Part shown: piece after piece, positions 50,357 through 59,627 of the stretch
How the letters are laid out: every line of letters begins with the position of its first letter
Numbering within the stretch: the first letter of the stretch is position 1
Assembly: GCF_019511445.1 (NCBI RefSeq)
Contig: NZ_JAEUAN010000029.1
Span: forward strand, 1 to 64,000
Direction: 5' to 3'
DNA length: 64,000 nucleotides
Origin: Aliirhizobium wenxiniae
GTDB lineage: Bacteria; Pseudomonadota; Alphaproteobacteria; Rhizobiales; Rhizobiaceae
Notes under the pieces: generated by a model
What the model was told of the DNA's origin: nothing
Seen by the model: the letters and a program-made list of their open reading frames with translations, nothing else
Databases searched by the model: none
Translations under genes and position numbers: made by a program

Positions 50357-51988
50357 TTAAAGCTTCTCTGTCTGGAGATCATTCTGCCTCAGGAAATCAG
50401 GAATCTGATGCGTGCTCATTGGCCGACCTGTGAGGTAGCCCTGCACATGCGTGCAGCGCTCACCGCGGATCCGAGCTAGTTGTTCTGCCGTCTCAACGCC
50501 TTCAGCCGTGATCGCCATTCCCAGACTTCTGCCCAGGCTCGCGATCGATCGCAGGATCGCTTCACTATCCGTACTGTGACCAGCAACGAACGACCGATCG
50601 ATCTTGATTTTGTTAAAGGGGAACTTCTGCAGATAGCTCAGTGACGAGTAGCCGGTGCCAAAATCATCCATCGAAATCTTGACACCAAGATTGCGCAGGG
50701 CATTGAGCGTCTGGACAACTTTTTCTGTATCGTCGAGCAGCGCCCCTTCGGTTATCTCAATCTCTAGCCGGTGGGCTGGCAGTCCAGAGCGCTCAAGGGC
50801 GGCTGCAACCGTTTCGAGCAGGGTGTCGGACTTGAATTGAAGGGGCGAGACATTGACCGCAACGACCATGTCTTCGGGCCAGGACAACGCTTCCATACAT
50901 GCTGCTCGGATTACCCACTCCCCGATCTTGACGATCAGGCCGTTTTCTTCCGCAAGAGGGATGAAGGAGAGGGGCGGTATATTGCCCTTCTTGGGATGCT
51001 CCCACCGCAGCAGAGCCTCGAACCCGTCCACCTTGTTTGTGGTGACATCGAGAAATGGCTGATAGTGTAGCTTGAACTGCTTCAAAGCGAGAGCTCGGCG
51101 CAGATCGATCTCCATTTCGCGACGGTTGAGGAGAAGAGCATCCATTCCGCTCTCGAATGTGCGGTAACGACCGCGCCCCGCCCTTTTGGCCTCATACAAT
51201 GCCAGGTCCCCGTTCCGAAGGAGGTCGCGCGCTTGTATTCCAGCAGAGCTGAGGGCTACGCCGACGCTGGCACCTATGTTGATGGTGTGACCATTGATGA
51301 CATATGTGCGGCCGACGAGGTCGACAATGCGAGAGGCTAACGTCTCGGCTGCTGCTTCATCGTTGACATCATTCTGTAAAACGACGAACTCGTCGCCGCC
51401 GAGGCGAGCAACAATATCACCCTTGCGACAGGCGGACGTCAGACGGTTAGCAACCTTTTGCAAGAGAAGGTCGCCTACCGCATGTCCAAGCATATCGTTC
51501 ACCATCTTGAAGCGATCCAGATCGAGACAATGGATGGCGACAAAAGAAGAAGGCGCTTTAACGCTCAAGGCGCATGAAAGGTGCGACAGCAAAGCGTTGC
51601 GTTTGGCGAGGCCTGTCAGATCGTCCATGTCGCTTGGCATGCTAGTGATTGAGGCCTGGAGGGAAGGCCGCAAATCGATAAGGAACCGTCCATTGCCCAA
51701 CGCGGCAAAAGCCGCCTCGAAGGCTACCTCGTTCCATGAAACAAGCACTGAGGAAAGAGCCCCGGGCATGCTGATAAGGCCGGACATGAAGCCCGGAAAT
51801 AGCTCGTGCACGTCTCTTCCAATCACCGTGCCCAACAAAACTTCGGTGGATGGGTTGGCGTAGAGGACGATTCCGTCCGAGCCTACGAAAATGACAGGGC
51901 GCGGCAAGAGCTCAAGAATTTTCTCATAGCTCGGCATGCTGGATGGATCAGCTTCGGTCTTGTGCAGAAATGAAGTTACCGCGTTCAT
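50357..51988 (-). CDS. PAS-GGDEF-EAL cyclic-di-GMP enzyme
   Basis: 543 residues. A PAS-like N-terminus (ELLPRPVIFVGSDGIVLYAN), a GGDEF domain near residues 120-280 with an intact signature in GDIVARLGGDEFVVLQ, and an EAL domain near 290-535 with VDGFEALLRWEHPKKGNIPP, VAVNVSPLQFKSDTLLE, DDFGTGYSSLSYLQKFPFNK and an intact KIDRSFV. Both catalytic centres look complete, so the protein could make and break c-di-GMP. Co-transcribed with the downstream BLUF gene. Confidence 0.9.
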   Translation of the reverse strand: MNAVTSFLHKTEADPSSMPSYEKILELLPRPVIFVGSDGIVLYANPSTEVLLGTVIGRDVHELFPGFMSGLISMPGALSSVLVSWNEVAFEAAFAALGNGRFLIDLRPSLQASITSMPSDMDDLTGLAKRNALLSHLSCALSVKAPSSFVAIHCLDLDRFKMVNDMLGHAVGDLLLQKVANRLTSACRKGDIVARLGGDEFVVLQNDVNDEAAAETLASRIVDLVGRTYVINGHTINIGASVGVALSSAGIQARDLLRNGDLALYEAKRAGRGRYRTFESGMDALLLNRREMEIDLRRALALKQFKLHYQPFLDVTTNKVDGFEALLRWEHPKKGNIPPLSFIPLAEENGLIVKIGEWVIRAACMEALSWPEDMVVAVNVSPLQFKSDTLLETVAAALERSGLPAHRLEIEITEGALLDDTEKVVQTLNALRNLGVKISMDDFGTGYSSLSYLQKFPFNKIKIDRSFVAGHSTDSEAILRSIASLGRSLGMAITAEGVETAEQLARIRGERCTHVQGYLTGRPMSTHQIPDFLRQNDLQTEKL

Positions 51989-52237
51989 AATGTCCTACCG
52001 GTGCAAGTTGGCCAGAAACTAAGCCACAGAGATTACTCAACAATGGCTCCGGCGCCACCGGTGGGTTTGTTTTGCGCGAGACAGTTATTGATTGCTGAAC
52101 AGGGACATCGCCGGCAGCGGGAACGCGGCTTTCCTCGACCATTGCGACGCCATGCCGAGTCGATGTTTCGAACTCATCTCTTGGATAAGCGCGTAGACTT
52201 CCTTTGTGGAATCCGCGTATCGAAGTCGCGAGGACGC

Positions 52238-53019
52238 CTAGGTCCTGTTGACAAAGTGTGGCAGCCATATTTTTGCGGCAGCCAGGGCGAGGAATGCTGA
52301 GAAGGATTTTCGGGTTTTTTCGTATCGGGTCGCAACGCGACGGAACTGCTTGAGGCGGTTGAACATCCGCTCGATACGGTTCCGGTCCTTGTAAGCCCGG
52401 AAGTCGCAGGCAGGCGGGTTCTTTCGGTTGGCCTTTGGCGGAATGACCGGCCTGATGCCGTGGATCAGAAGTTCCTCGCGCAGGAAATCACCGTCGTAGC
52501 CTTTGTCGGCAAGGAACAGCCTCGGCTTGCCGACAGGTATCGCCAGCAGGTCCCGAACGGCGTTGTAGTCCGAAGCCTCGCCACCCGTCAGAATGAAGCC
52601 AAGAGGGCGTCCTTGACCGTCTGCGCGGGCGTGGATTTTTGTCGTAAAGCCGCCGCGTGATCGACCAAAAGCCTCCTGATAAGTCCCCCTTTAGCGCCCG
52701 CAGCCTGAGAGTGGCCGCGAACCGTGGTGCTGTCGATCATGTGCTGCCAGTCATCCGTCAGCCCCAATTCGACGAAGGTTTCAAGCAAAGCGTCCCAAAC
52801 GCCTTGTTCTGCCCAACGGCGGAAGCGCACATAGACCGAATTCCACTTGCCGTAGCGCTCATGCATGTCGCGCCAGGGGCATCCCACCCGAAGAACATGC
52901 AGCATCCCGTTCAGGTATCGTCGATTGTCGTGCGAGGGCCGGGACTTCCTACCGCGTTCGGTGGGCAACAGCCCCCCGATGATCCGCCATTCCATATCCG
53001 TGAGGTCGCCGCGAGCCAA
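52238..53019 (-). CDS. IS5-family transposase, two overlapping frames
   Basis: Frame one, from 53019: MARGDLTDMEWRIIGGLLPT, GCPWRDMHERYGKWNSVYVR, and MIDSTTVRGHSQAAGAKGGL with the first catalytic Asp. Frame two continues GRSRGGFTTKIHARADGQGR, LFLADKGYDGDFLREELLIH with the second Asp, and IERMFNRLKQFRRVATRYEK with the Glu, ending in a TAG completed by the target TA at 52238-52240. The switch happens near the A3G5 run at 52689-52696. Such programmed shifts are normal for IS427-like IS5 elements. Confidence 0.85.
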
Positions 53020-53089
53020 AACCGCCTCCTAAAAGCCAGTCTTGAATCACGGTTCCACTGATCCGGGAATCCACTTTGTCAACAGGACC
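52241..53089 (-). mobile_element. IS5-family (IS427-like) insertion sequence, complete
   Basis: 849 bases bounded by inverted repeats GGTCCTGTTGACAAAGTG at both ends, flanked by a duplicated TA (52239-52240 and 53090-53091) in a CTAR context. Both ends and the transposase are intact, so it may still be active. Confidence 0.88.
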
Positions 53090-53707
53090 TAAGGGGATAG
53101 TGAGGCAAGTATGGCAGCATTTTAATTCTCCAAACCTCGTGCTCAACCATGAGGGCCGCAGCGCCGGACCAACCCTAACTGCGACCAATGCGACTTGTGC
53201 CTGCCAGGCACTGAGTCCGCCAGCTGCTTTTAATAGCGCGCCGGCATATGCACGCAAATGCGGCGCTTCGGTTACCAGCGGATTGCACTCACGACGCGGG
53301 TCTTTCGTCGCGTTGGGGATGAACATCACATCTTCCTCAAGCAAGGCATGCGCGCATATCGCACATTCGAGCGGCATCGAACGAACACCAAGCCCTACTT
53401 CGACCTCGAAGAATTGTCGGGTTGTATCGATCAGGTTGACGACGGCAATCGGTGCGCCACAGATGTCTGAGGCTAGCTCGTCAAAGTCTGTTTGTTTGGG
53501 AGTATCCAGAACGCCGTGGGCGTGAAGAGCCGCCGAGCGCTCACTCTCAATCCAAGGGCCTGGTCGGTTGTTGAAACTTGTCCACGCGCGCGATGCTCAT
53601 GTTTGATTTCTCGATATACGTTTTGCGAAGCTCAACGAATTCTCTTGTGGCGAATATAGGCTCGGCACATGAAACAACACATTCTGGTGCGATACCGTAC
53701 AGGAGGG

Positions 53708-54067
53708 CTACATAACGCCGAGCGCTTTCAGGGTGTGTGCCACGACTTCCTCGGTTACGGGTTTGGATAGAAATCTTGCCTTGGCGGGCAATGCACCTTG
53801 CGACGGTGAGTATCGACCAGAAATCACGGCGATTGCGCAGTCGGGGCGGATTTCCGCCACATGTCGCGCTAGCTCAAGCCCATTCATGGATCCCGGCATA
53901 TCGATATCTGTCACCAAGGCATGGATCAGAGGGGTCTGCTCCAGAATCTCGATTGCCTCATCTGCATTGCCGGCCTCCAGAATCGCGAAACCCTGATCGG
54001 CCAACGTATCGGCAAGATCCATTCGAATAAGCCCGTCGTCTTCGACGACAAGAATGGTGGTGCTCAT
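53708..54067 (-). CDS. Stand-alone receiver paired with an HWE kinase
   Basis: 119 residues from the ATG at 54067, overlapping the kinase stop in TGATG. Motifs: TTILVVEDDGLIRMDLADTL, phosphoacceptor in ALVTDIDMPGSMNGLELARH, Ser/Thr position in IAVISGRY, Lys in RFLSKPVTE. It is of the same type as the receiver at 16860-17246. No output domain; it presumably relays or drains phosphate from the kinase. Confidence 0.87.
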   Translation of the reverse strand: MSTTILVVEDDGLIRMDLADTLADQGFAILEAGNADEAIEILEQTPLIHALVTDIDMPGSMNGLELARHVAEIRPDCAIAVISGRYSPSQGALPAKARFLSKPVTEEVVAHTLKALGVM

Positions 54068-55527
54068 CAATGCTCCCTCTGAAAGGTTTCCAGATCAGCA
54101 GTGATGAAGCATCTAAGCCCGTCTGGTTCGTAGACCATCTTCACGTTGCTGTTGATGGTGCCATTCAGGCCAGCCGAGATAAGCCGCGTTCCCGATCCCT
54201 GCTTCGATGGATTGGTGATCGGCGGTCCGCCGACCTCTTGCCATTCCATCTCGAACCGATCTTTCGCGTTTCCAGCGACCCGCCAACTGATATCGATGCT
54301 GCCTTCAGGTGACGAGAGCGCACCGTACTTCAGCGCGTTTGTCGCCAGCTCATGCAAAATCAGCGACACCGACAACGCCGGGCGCGAGCCAACTTTGAGA
54401 TTTGGGCCAACTATACGAATCCGCGGCTGGGCGGGATCGTCGTGCAGAATGATCATTTGATCTACGAGTTGTCGGACGGTCGAGGCACCCCGACCTCCTT
54501 CGAGGATAGTGTCGTGAGCGTCGCTCAAAACGGAAATGCGCTCGGATAGTCGTTTACGGGCCGTCGAGATATCCGGTGCATTTCGCAAGGTCTGAAATGC
54601 GATAGCTTGAACCATGGCGAGCTGGTTCTTCAGCCGATGGCCAAGTTCGTGGGAAAGTAATTCTTGTCGTGCCTCTTCAGCGCGCAGTTCAGTCACATCG
54701 CGGGCCTGAACGAGAATGCCGTTAATGGCACCCGCGTCGTTTCGCATGGGCTGATAGACGAGATCGATCAGCCGCCGCTGCATTTCCCCATCTGGACCAC
54801 GGTTGAGCTCGATCGGTAAAGCCCGGGCGACAAAAGCTTCACCTGTGCGGTATACGCTATCCAAGATGCCGATGAATCCCTGCCGCACGACTTCGGAGAC
54901 AGCCTCTGCGACAGTTTTGCCGATGATGTCGCGGCTAGCGCCAATCATCGAGTAATATTCTTCATTTGCATATTCGAACCTATGCTCAGGACCCGCCAGC
55001 ATCGCGATCCCACCCGGGCTAAGTTCGAAGACCTGCATGAACCGGTCTCTCAGAGTCTTTTCCGCTCGGCGGGTCATCACCTCAGTCGTTATCTCTGTGC
55101 AGGCGCAAAACATTCCGAGCACGGTGCCCCAGGGATCTCGGACCGGCGTATATGAAAACGCGAAATGGGTCTCCTCGGGATAGCCATTTCGATACATCGT
55201 GAACTGGATGTCATCCATCGATGTGCCTTCACCGCGATAGGCAGCAGTGATGATAGGCTCAACATCTTCCCAAATATCGTGCCAGAGCGATTGGAAGGAC
55301 TGGCCGAAGGCATCCGGATGTCGGTTCCCACACATGGCCGCATAGCCATCGTTGTACAGAGTTACCTGAGACGGCCCCCAAACCATGAGCATCGGCTGCA
55401 GGGAACCTAGCATGACGTTGGTAAGTGTCTTCAGCTCGACACTCCATTGATCCATCTTCCCCAAGGGTGAGGTGGACCAGTCGTGATCTCGAAAGAGCCG
55501 GCGGCAATCCGGGTTGGCAAGCGGCAT
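54067..55527 (-). CDS. HWE-family histidine kinase with two PAS domains
   Basis: 486 residues. N-terminal DHDWSTSPLG followed by a PAS-like region (YNDGYAAMCGNRHPDAFGQS), a second PAS (ELSPGGIAMLAGPEHRFEYA; LVYQPMRNDAGAINGILVQA), then the HWE box HELGHRLKNQLAMVQAIAFQ with the phospho-His, LHELATNALKYGALSSPEGS (N box), the W.E region MEWQEVGGPPI, and GSGTRLISAGLNG. Soluble cytoplasmic kinase. Operon with the receiver downstream. Intact, so a plausible input to the PhyR/EcfG pathway. Confidence 0.87.
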   Translation of the reverse strand: MPLANPDCRRLFRDHDWSTSPLGKMDQWSVELKTLTNVMLGSLQPMLMVWGPSQVTLYNDGYAAMCGNRHPDAFGQSFQSLWHDIWEDVEPIITAAYRGEGTSMDDIQFTMYRNGYPEETHFAFSYTPVRDPWGTVLGMFCACTEITTEVMTRRAEKTLRDRFMQVFELSPGGIAMLAGPEHRFEYANEEYYSMIGASRDIIGKTVAEAVSEVVRQGFIGILDSVYRTGEAFVARALPIELNRGPDGEMQRRLIDLVYQPMRNDAGAINGILVQARDVTELRAEEARQELLSHELGHRLKNQLAMVQAIAFQTLRNAPDISTARKRLSERISVLSDAHDTILEGGRGASTVRQLVDQMIILHDDPAQPRIRIVGPNLKVGSRPALSVSLILHELATNALKYGALSSPEGSIDISWRVAGNAKDRFEMEWQEVGGPPITNPSKQGSGTRLISAGLNGTINSNVKMVYEPDGLRCFITADLETFQREH

Positions 55528-55801
55528 ACATTTTACCCGTCGAAGTTTGGTTGCCTGCCAATAACTCCAATCAGACTGAAAGGTCGCTGATGGCTGCGAT
55601 TTTTTGTTGATTTAAGAACATAGGCTGCGGATCGGTCTTTGGTAGAGGTCGATCATAGACAAGATCGGCCAACGGTAAGCAAGTTATCAAATGTTCCCGC
55701 CTGCAGGTGATGGAGTTCCACGAAAATGGATCTGCGTGGGTGCGGCTGCGCGAGGTATGAGGCTGCATATAACTGTTTTCGCGAGTATCGACGCTCGCTT
55801 G

Positions 55802-58030
55802 TCATCCGAACTTTCTCTCGATCCACGTGACGACCCTGAGCGTCGGACGTTGCAGCCATTTGCTATCCTGCGCAAGGATCATCAAACCAAGCGGGACCAT
55901 CCAGAAACCAAGGATGGGAAGAAACCCGATGAATCCGCATAATACAAGCAGGATGCCCGCGATCATGCGGACCCATCGCAGGTCCGGTTTTCGCATCCAT
56001 CGGACAATACGCGCGAGGGGGCGCGGCATTTTCGCGGCATATTTCTCCACAACTGCTTCGAGCCGCTGGGCATCCGTCGTGTTGCTCTCTTCGCGTCGGT
56101 TTTCGGAAGCGTGGCGCTGTCCCGCGGTATCGACGCTTTCCAGACGAAGCTTTCTGCCTTCGTTCACTACAGACGCTATCGCAGTGAGTGAAGACGACCC
56201 GGGCAGGCTCTCGCTAGTTACAGAAATCTTTGGCCTCCAATTTGGGTAGCTGCGGCCACTTGTGCCCGGGACGTTGGTCGGTCGCTGTTCGTCGGTCAAA
56301 TCAGCCAGACGCACAGCAACAAGCTTGCTCGGGGTCCTGGCGATAAACCGATGCGCCCTGATGGTCAGGTCGTGTAAGGCAGCCTCAGTCGCGTTTTCTT
56401 CGATATTGTCAGCCCGCACGTCGCCAATCGCCTCGGTTAGTTGTCGCCTCTGGCGCCGGCGCTCAGCCTGATGCTGCTCTGTCAGATTCGGTGAAACGAT
56501 GCCGTACTCTGCCCGCAGCGCGATATCAGCACCACGCCACCAACCGGCCAACGTCTGATGGTCATGAGTCGAGATGCAGGCAAGTGCGAGTACTGGATAG
56601 TCAGCGGCCGGCTTGAAGCCATTGTCATCGCGCTCATAGGACAAAATCCGGTAGGATAGGATCTTTGCTGCCGCGAGGTCGTCCTGAAGGCCATCGGGCA
56701 GCAAGCCGAGATCTTCGCCGATGACGATGCAGCGATGTCGCGCGGACGTATCCGCCAGGATCCTGATCAAATCTTCCTGCGGATAGCGGACATAACCGCC
56801 TTCGGCCGGCGATCCGTCGATCGGAACCAGGAACAGCCGTCGGATCGCCGCGGCGTGGTCGATCCTGATTGCCCCTGCATATCGCATGGAAGCGGTAACC
56901 ATCCGTTCGAATGGGGAGTTTTCACCGGCGGCGATAAGCGAAGGCTGGAACCCCGCGAGATGCCAGTCCTGCCCACTTGGAGCAAATGGGTCCGGTGGGC
57001 TGCCAATCGTCGCCTCATTGAGATAGACGCCGCGCTCACTCCACGTGGCCGAACCGTCGAGCGCCTCGCCCACCGCGAGGTCAAGGTACAAGCCGATCCG
57101 CAGACCGGCGGCTCGGGCATGATTTGCCGCGTCCTGAAGTTGGCGATGGGTGACCCACTGCAGCCAGATATGAAATCGAACGTCGTCGTCATGATCCTCG
57201 GCGAAGGAATGAACCGCCGTTGATCCGGGATCCCGAAATTCGTCTGGCCATGCCTGCCAGCCAGCCGCGTACCCGTTCTCGACCATACGCGCCGATAGTG
57301 CTTCGAAGAGTGCGTGACGTCTAAGAGGCTCGCCGCCGTTGTGGACGAAGGATCGAAACTCGGCCAGATCGCCGTCGTCGCTGTGATCGAGCGCGGAGCG
57401 CTCCCATAACGAACGCAGAGCTGCAAGCTTGGTAGACGCGACCGCCTCATAGGCAACCAGATCGGTAGCACGCAGGGCGGCAATTTCCTGCCGTAGTTCC
57501 GGATCTGACTGGAAGCCCGGTAACTTATCGACCGCAATATAGAGCGGGTTGAGGAACAGGCGACTGGACGGCTCATAGGGGCTGCAGCGTCCGGCATCAG
57601 CAAGAAAAGGTGCGTGAAGTGGGTTCAATCCGATGAAATCACCGCCGACCGATGCGACCAAATCGATCATGACCCGAAGATCGTTGAAATCGCCGATCCC
57701 CCAGTTCCTTGCAGAGCGCAACTCATAGAGTTGGAGACTGATACCCCATACCCGTTCGCTAGAAAGGAATTCCGGAACAAAGCAGGCGCTCGGATCTTCC
57801 GAGATATGCGCTTGCGGTTCGGATGCTTCAACCCTTGATAAGGTGTCACCGGAGATGTCCACATTCAGCGCATGCAGAAGTTTCGCCTTGGTCACCTGCG
57901 AAATCGCTATGTCCGGCCCGTCAGGCGTTGGTCGCATCGGGTCTATCCCGTGCGCCTCGACCAGGTAGTCGAGATCATTCCAACCTAAAATTGGCGAGGA
58001 GAGGTCCGGTACGCTGTTCATCTGTGTCAT
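55802..58030 (-). CDS. malQ: 4-alpha-glucanotransferase (GH77, MalQ-type) with a C-terminal membrane domain
   Basis: 742 residues in one open frame. Residues about 90-600 are GH77: WGISLQLYELRSARNWGIGD, GLNPLHAPFLADAGRCSPYE, AGLRIGLYLDLAVGEALDGS, AGAIRIDHAAAIRRLFLVPI with the nucleophile Asp, VIGEDLGLLPDGLQDDLAAA with the acid/base Glu, and ACISTHDHQTLAGWW. After a low-complexity linker, the last 80 residues (RPLARIVRWMRKPDLRWVRM; AGILLVLCGFIGFLPILGFW; MVPLGLMILAQDSKWLQ) are a two-helix membrane domain usually encoded as a separate small protein. Fused to MalQ it would tether glucan disproportionation to the membrane. Confidence 0.83.
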   Translation of the reverse strand: MTQMNSVPDLSSPILGWNDLDYLVEAHGIDPMRPTPDGPDIAISQVTKAKLLHALNVDISGDTLSRVEASEPQAHISEDPSACFVPEFLSSERVWGISLQLYELRSARNWGIGDFNDLRVMIDLVASVGGDFIGLNPLHAPFLADAGRCSPYEPSSRLFLNPLYIAVDKLPGFQSDPELRQEIAALRATDLVAYEAVASTKLAALRSLWERSALDHSDDGDLAEFRSFVHNGGEPLRRHALFEALSARMVENGYAAGWQAWPDEFRDPGSTAVHSFAEDHDDDVRFHIWLQWVTHRQLQDAANHARAAGLRIGLYLDLAVGEALDGSATWSERGVYLNEATIGSPPDPFAPSGQDWHLAGFQPSLIAAGENSPFERMVTASMRYAGAIRIDHAAAIRRLFLVPIDGSPAEGGYVRYPQEDLIRILADTSARHRCIVIGEDLGLLPDGLQDDLAAAKILSYRILSYERDDNGFKPAADYPVLALACISTHDHQTLAGWWRGADIALRAEYGIVSPNLTEQHQAERRRQRRQLTEAIGDVRADNIEENATEAALHDLTIRAHRFIARTPSKLVAVRLADLTDEQRPTNVPGTSGRSYPNWRPKISVTSESLPGSSSLTAIASVVNEGRKLRLESVDTAGQRHASENRREESNTTDAQRLEAVVEKYAAKMPRPLARIVRWMRKPDLRWVRMIAGILLVLCGFIGFLPILGFWMVPLGLMILAQDSKWLQRPTLRVVTWIERKFG

Positions 58031-58058
58031 GGCGATTGTCCAATCGGTTCGGCACTCT

Positions 58059-58083
58059 AACCGCCATCCGACCTTTTCGTTTC
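58059..58083 (-). promoter_or_regulatory. Weak EcfG-like promoter candidate for the malQ-type gene
   Basis: Minus strand GAAAC, N17, GTT (58083 to 58059), one mismatch in the -35. 28 bases to the ATG. Confidence 0.3.
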
Positions 58084-58142
58084 CAGAGCCACGGCCAGAA
58101 CGGCTACAATCTCAGTCTGCCCCGTTACGAGGCATAGGCTCG

Positions 58143-59627
58143 TCACATTACTTTGTTGTCGATCCAGACGCTGACGCTACCGCTATTTGTCGGGAAACTC
58201 GCCTTGCCATCGTCACCGACAACGATCTCAGCATGGTGATGACCAAGGACGTCGACATAGGTCTTGCCAGCGTAGGCCGCACCAAGATCAGCAAGTTTCT
58301 CGCCCCCTTCGCCATTCGACATCACAACCACGCAACCGGGCGCGTCCTGGGCGCCGTGGCGGATAAAGCCGATGCAATGCGGATCGTCGAAGAGATCCGT
58401 CTGTGGGCCATTAGCAAAGCGCTTCCTTGCGTTAATGAGCGCTGGCAGGCATCCGATTGCCGGCATATCGACTGAGCGAGGTTCGCCGTCCTTGTCGTCC
58501 GTGTAGCTGGCTCCGTAAAGGTCCGGGTAGAATACGCAAGGCACGCCCTGTTCTCGCAACAGGATTAGCGCATATGCGAGTGGCTTGAACCAGGGTTCGA
58601 CGGCGGCTTCAAGCGACTGGAGCGGCTGGGTGTCATGATTTTCAACGATCGTCACAGAGTGATTGGGATGCACGGACACGAGCGATCCGTCGAAAATCGT
58701 CCGCATGTCGAAAGAGGCGCCGGCTTTCGACGCCTCATGGAAGCGATGATGGAGAGCGACGTCGAATACGGTCAGTTGATGGTCAACCAGGTCGAGATAG
58801 CTCTTCAGCGTGCCCATGTCCGGATGCCAGTATTCAGCAACGACGAACATATCTTCTTTCACTGCCTGGCGCATATGCCCGACCCAGTCACGAAAGAACC
58901 AAGCAGGAATGTGCTTGGCGGCGTCGAGGCGAAAGCCGTCAACACGGACCTGTTCCGACAGCCAACGGCCCCAATACTTGAGTTCCTCGTAGACGGCCTT
59001 GTTGCGGAACTCGACATCGGCGCCCATCAGATAGTCGAAGTTGCCGAGTTCGTCGTCGACCTCGGCGTTCCATTCGCCTTCACCATACTCGTTGACGAGC
59101 CGGAAAACACCGCTTTCATCGGGGTTTTCGATGACGTCGACGCCGCTGAAGCATTTCTGGTCCCAGATGAATTTCGAGTGCGTGCCGTCGCGTCCCGGAA
59201 AGGTGAAGCGTGTATAGGCGAGCGCCTCGAACACGTCATCTTCGATCTGATTGCGATCGTCGGGATGAACGCGGCGAACGTGGACCGTCTCTTTTTCGTC
59301 GGCTCCCATTTTGTGATTGAAGACGACGTCATGGATCGCGCCTATGTTGTTCTCATTCAGCGCCCGGCAGGCATGTTCGAGCGCGGCTTTGTCACCATAC
59401 TTGGTTGCGACCGTTCCCTTTTGCTCGAATTCGCCGAGGTCGAACAAATCGTAGGTGTCATAACCAACGGAGAAGCCGCCAGCCGACCCTTTGTAGGCCG
59501 GTGGCAACCAGACATCTGTAATGCCCATTGACGCAAGGCTTTTTGCCTTCTCTGCCAATTCCTTCCATAAACCGCCTCCGTCTGAGGTGTACCAATGGAA
59601 AAACTGAAGCAGAGTGCGTTGAGACAT
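58143..59627 (-). CDS. Cytoplasmic alpha-amylase (GH13)
   Basis: 494 residues without a signal peptide. GH13 motifs in order: AIHDVVFNHK (region I), VDGFRLDAAKHIPAWFF (region II with the nucleophile Asp), VVAEYWHPDM (region III with the acid Glu), IVENHDTQPLQS (region IV with the third Asp). The C-terminal beta domain ends SVSVWIDNKVM. The length and cytoplasmic location fit the GH13_5 liquefying type. With the glucanotransferase upstream it can process glycogen or maltodextrin for stress sugars. A weak EcfG-like site precedes it. Confidence 0.88.
   Translation of the reverse strand: MSQRTLLQFFHWYTSDGGGLWKELAEKAKSLASMGITDVWLPPAYKGSAGGFSVGYDTYDLFDLGEFEQKGTVATKYGDKAALEHACRALNENNIGAIHDVVFNHKMGADEKETVHVRRVHPDDRNQIEDDVFEALAYTRFTFPGRDGTHSKFIWDQKCFSGVDVIENPDESGVFRLVNEYGEGEWNAEVDDELGNFDYLMGADVEFRNKAVYEELKYWGRWLSEQVRVDGFRLDAAKHIPAWFFRDWVGHMRQAVKEDMFVVAEYWHPDMGTLKSYLDLVDHQLTVFDVALHHRFHEASKAGASFDMRTIFDGSLVSVHPNHSVTIVENHDTQPLQSLEAAVEPWFKPLAYALILLREQGVPCVFYPDLYGASYTDDKDGEPRSVDMPAIGCLPALINARKRFANGPQTDLFDDPHCIGFIRHGAQDAPGCVVVMSNGEGGEKLADLGAAYAGKTYVDVLGHHHAEIVVGDDGKASFPTNSGSVSVWIDNKVM

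Larger units (their letters stand above)
51990..53580 (-). pseudogene. GAF-domain sensor gene interrupted by an IS5 element
   Basis: Right of the element, the minus strand encodes SERSAALHAHGVLDTPKQTD, CGAPIAVVNLIDTTRQFFEV, VGLGVRSMPLECAICAHALL, ATKDPRRECNPLVTEAPHLR and YAGALLK, the classical order of a stand-alone GAF sensor. No start codon lies in frame and the end of the GAF domain is scrambled. Left of the element (51990-52239) the same frame continues but is not recognised. Removing the element and one TA joins the two frames exactly. Dead gene. Confidence 0.55.

Noticed and set aside
55672..55698. GGAAC-like promoter before the HWE kinase at 55527
   Set aside because: Spacer is 19 bases and distance to the start is about 145 bases; outside the N17 pattern seen 19 times elsewhere.
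58635..59531. Plus-strand ORF of 298 residues
   Set aside because: Antisense shadow of the alpha-amylase gene; no recognisable domain.
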